NCBI GenBank assembly: GCA_045647885.1 | Contig: JAZRMX010000040.1 | Coordinates: forward strand, 1-64,000 | Source of the DNA: HGM04593 sp045647885 | Lineage (GTDB): Bacteria; Bacteroidota; Bacteroidia; Bacteroidales; Bacteroidaceae | Length of the DNA stretch: 64,000 nt | Reading direction: 5' to 3' | Shown: positions 61,523-64,000 of the stretch, piece by piece | Layout: every line of letters starts with the position of its first letter | Numbering within the stretch: the stretch's first letter is position 1 | Position numbers and translations under genes: made by a program | Notes under the pieces: model-generated | Told to the model about the DNA's origin: nothing | The model's database searches: none | The model's input: only the letters and a program-made list of their open reading frames with translations

Positions 61523-63593
61523 GTTGTGGTTTGATGTAGAATTTTAAGTAGATACAACTTTGAGTCGTTTTGCATAAATGACAAACTGAGTTGTGGTTTG
61601 ATGTAGAATTTTAAGTAGATACAACGAAAAAGGGTTGGCTCCAGGCCATAATCCTGTTGTGGTTTGATGTAGAATTTTAAGTAGATACAACTATTCTTTC
61701 TCTTCCTGGTAATATAATTTGGTTGTGGTTTGATGTAGAATTTTAAGTAGATACAACAATGGATTATTTAATATTTGGTGGGTTTGCGTTGTGGTTTGAT
61801 GTAGAATTTTAAGTAGATACAACCAAATGGCGTTGTTAGAAAAATTATCATAGTTGTGGTTTGATGTAGAATTTTAAGTAGATACAACATGTTGTTGAAA
61901 GATATTGCTATAACTGCTGTTGTGGTTTGATGTAGAATTTTAAGTAGATACAACGTATATTTCTTTTTTGTAAATACTTTCGTTGTTGTGGTTTGATGTA
62001 GAATTTTAAGTAGATACAACTTTTTACATAAACTCCGTTCCTTTGGGTTAGTTGTGGTTTGATGTAGAATTTTAAGTAGATACAACGGTATGGAAACAAC
62101 AATAAATATAACGGCGTTGTGGTTTGATGTAGAATTTTAAGTAGATACAACGTATCTTCAAGGTTGTTATCAAAAATGGGAGTTGTGGTTTGATGTAGAA
62201 TTTTAAGTAGATACAACTTTTTATTATAAGTTATTAGTAGTAAAACTGTTGTGGTTTGATGTAGAATTTTAAGTAGATACAACTCACTATGATGTTTATT
62301 TACGCCAAGGTCGTTGTGGTTTGATGTAGAATTTTAAGTAGATACAACCGCTTAAATCTATTAAGTAGCAAACTATTGTTGTGGTTTGATGTAGAATTTT
62401 AAGTAGATACAACCTTTGGTAGCTTCGTTGGTTCAAATCCAACGTTGTGGTTTGATGTAGAATTTTAAGTAGATACAACTGGTCTGCAATGTGTGTCAAG
62501 TCTGTTCTGTTGTGGTTTGATGTAGAATTTTAAGTAGATACAACGGTTCCGGTGTGCGTCGTTTCAGTCTTATTGTTGTGGTTTGATGTAGAATTTTAAG
62601 TAGATACAACTAACAAACACAATATTGCTGAACAAACAGGTTGTGGTTTGATGTAGAATTTTAAGTAGATACAACGAGAGCGAATATTACGGCAGCTTGT
62701 CGCACGTTGTGGTTTGATGTAGAATTTTAAGTAGATACAACACTATGCGCATTTTCCGCAAAGATGGCAAGTTGTGGTTTGATGTAGAATTTTAAGTAGA
62801 TACAACCCATTTATCGAATAACTTAGATACCCAATTGTTGTGGTTTGATGTAGAATTTTAAGTAGATACAACATCTTGTTTTTGACGCTCATACATCTGC
62901 TGTTGTGGTTTGATGTAGAATTTTAAGTAGATACAACCGTGTACCACCGCGATTCAGCTTCTCAGTAGTTGTGGTTTGATGTAGAATTTTAAGTAGATAC
63001 AACGAATAGCTTGTTTTTCTATCTGGTCGCGACGTTGTGGTTTGATGTAGAATTTTAAGTAGATACAACGCATATTGCCGAACTGGCCGACCTGGACATG
63101 TTGTGGTTTGATGTAGAATTTTAAGTAGATACAACACGAGGATGAATACAGCGAATAGGTAGGTGGTTGTGGTTTGATGTAGAATTTTAAGTAGATACAA
63201 CTCCAACTTTGGGTAATAGGTCTATTTGCTGTTGTGGTTTGATGTAGAATTTTAAGTAGATACAACCATAAACATTTTTAATAGATTCGTTTCCCAGTTG
63301 TGGTTTGATGTAGAATTTTAAGTAGATACAACTAGCTTGCATTGAGGCCATACTGCCTGAACGTTGTGGTTTGATGTAGAATTTTAAGTAGATACAACGA
63401 ATGCACTGCTTTTCGATTTGGTCACGGCGTTGTGGTTTGATGTAGAATTTTAAGTAGATACAACGTCTTGTTTTTGCCTTTCGTACATCTGCTGTTGTGG
63501 TTTGATGTAGAATTTTAAGTAGATATAACCTGTTTGAGCGTAAAGAGCTCACGCTTGTCATTGTGGTTTGATGTAGAATTAAGCAAGTACAAC
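61523..63593 (+). CRISPR. CRISPR array, 32 repeats and 31 spacers
   Basis: 36-base repeat with ends GTTGT and ACAAC as short inverted repeats; it begins GTTGTGGTTTGATGTAG and ends TTTTAAGTAGATACAAC. Repeats start at 61523, 61590, 61656 and then every 65-66 bases; spacers are 29-31 bases. The first 30 repeats are identical, repeat 31 (63494-63529) ends ATATAAC, and repeat 32 (63560-63593) is degenerate and only 34 bases. That is the trailer end, so the leader is at the cas2 side. Notable spacers: 14 has a tRNA T-arm, and 21/30 and 23/29 are homologous pairs. Confidence 0.97.
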
Positions 63594-63740
63594 TGTAACA
63601 AGAAAAGATACAGTTCAACAATCGTTATAGCACAAAGTGGTATATACAGGACAGTAAAGTTACAACAACTATCAAAGGTTTTAAAAGTTTAAGAACCTCT
63701 TACATTCACCCAAACAAAAGTAGTAAATTTATTTAACAAA
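63594..63740. other. Array trailer region
   Basis: 147 bases after the degenerate repeat. It contains a small inverted repeat ACTGT/ACAGT right after the last repeat (63592-63613) and otherwise no structure or gene. Confidence 0.5.
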
Positions 63741-63769
63741 AGAGGGCAAGATAAAAAATCTTGCCCTCT
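63741..63769 (-). terminator. Terminator of the acyl-CoA synthetase gene
   Basis: AGAGGGCAAGAT and ATCTTGCCCTCT stem with an A5 loop, 22 bases past the stop on the minus strand. It may also stop the array transcript. Confidence 0.8.
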
Positions 63770-63790
63770 CGCATATAAATGTGATATTAA

Positions 63791-64000
63791 TTAGCTATAC
63801 ATAAAGCGACGGATACTCTGTTTGGGAGTTTTCTCAAACGGGTCGCGACGCATCTCGGTATAACCGATTTTACTGTATGCTGCAAGCTCGCTATTGAGTG
63901 CAAGAACATTTTCATCGACAAGTTTATTGAGTTCCTCCTCGCTGAGACCATCTTTTTTACCAGCCTCATAGTCGGGCACAACCAATGCAACAACAGCATT
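63791..64000 (-). CDS. AMP-dependent (long-chain) acyl-CoA synthetase, C-terminal part
   Basis: Only the last 69 residues are present, and the frame is open at the right edge. The sequence ALVVPDYEAGKK, LNSELAAYSKIGYTEM and DPFEKTPKQSIRRFMYS matches the end of FadD-type acyl-CoA synthetases, where the KTPKxxIRR lysine region takes part in adenylation. It would activate fatty acids with ATP and CoA at the membrane face. The frame with its stop at 63791 is chosen over an overlapping frame because only it gives this family pattern. Confidence 0.75.
   Translation of the reverse strand, partial: NAVVALVVPDYEAGKKDGLSEEELNKLVDENVLALNSELAAYSKIGYTEMRRDPFEKTPKQSIRRFMYS

Noticed and set aside
61523..61558. 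Type V (Cas12a-like) array, because the repeat contains AGTAGAT
   Set aside because: The neighbouring nuclease has HNH and RuvC motifs of Cas9, and a tracrRNA pairing with the repeat is present.
61768..63621. Long minus-strand ORFs with repeated YLLKILHQTTT across the array
   Set aside because: They are translations of the CRISPR repeats; the 66-base period keeps the frame open by chance.

Overview
The window is a chromosomal segment of a Bacteroidota bacterium, most likely order Bacteroidales; the family cannot be fixed from sequence alone. The signs are a fused LpxC/FabZ protein, the gene order purM-prfA-pyrF followed by lpxD-lpxC/fabZ-lpxA, families common in this group (DUF4251, BspA-type leucine-rich repeats, PadR with PspC, GH43-like lipoproteins), and promoters that match the Bacteroidota consensus TTTG-N19/20-TAnnTTTG. 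No tRNA or rRNA gene was seen.

Layout. 1-1.9 kb: end of a pst phosphate-uptake operon. 1.9-8.4 kb: zinc-ribbon coiled-coil protein and Nif3 protein, an orphan FecE-like ATPase, a secreted S37 peptidase beside a POT peptide transporter, and a small CPHC thioredoxin-fold protein. 8.5-17.4 kb: purM, prfA, pyrF, the lipid A genes lpxD, lpxC/fabZ and lpxA, a pRiA4b ORF-3-like protein, miaA and an exported protein. 17.4-20.6 kb: PadR regulator and two PspC membrane proteins. 20.7-22.4 kb: BspA-like leucine-rich-repeat protein with dockerin-like repeats. 22.5-27.8 kb: complete glycine cleavage operon (lplA, gcvT, gcvH, split gcvPA/gcvPB). 28-31.6 kb: PI-PLC-like protein, nagB with a GH43-like lipoprotein, DUF4251 protein and a proline-rich small ORF. 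31.7-41.3 kb: yebC, pheT, an unknown exported protein, trpS, dnaB, a TlpA-like fragment and ispE. 41.5-55.6 kb: MscS channel, ACT protein with phenylacetate-CoA ligase, SDR with aldehyde dehydrogenase, a lipoprotein, rsmG, an MBL hydrolase, holA, an HsdR-N protein, a NahK-like kinase, iorB/iorA and an omega-amidase-like nitrilase. 55.6-63.8 kb: an AT-rich island with a type II-C CRISPR-Cas system. The right edge cuts an acyl-CoA synthetase gene.

The CRISPR locus is complete and can be read mechanistically. A tracrRNA gene lies on the minus strand upstream of cas9, with its own consensus promoter, a bulged anti-repeat, a nexus-like hairpin and a terminator. cas9, cas1 and cas2 follow on the plus strand, then a leader with a near-consensus promoter and an array of 32 repeats and 31 spacers. 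The tracrRNA pairing, leader promoter and degenerate last repeat all say that the array is transcribed on the plus strand. Two pairs of spacers are diverged copies of the same protospacers and differ almost only at synonymous codon positions, so the cell sampled the same sites in the same protein-coding gene from at least two related invaders. Another spacer carries a perfect tRNA T-arm. Beside the tracrRNA lies the decayed C-terminus of another gene.

Metabolic themes. Secreted peptidase, peptide transporter, glycine cleavage, indolepyruvate oxidoreductase, phenylacetate-CoA ligase and omega-amidase together suggest peptide and amino-acid fermentation. Positions, motifs and palindromes were read by eye; no database search was run.
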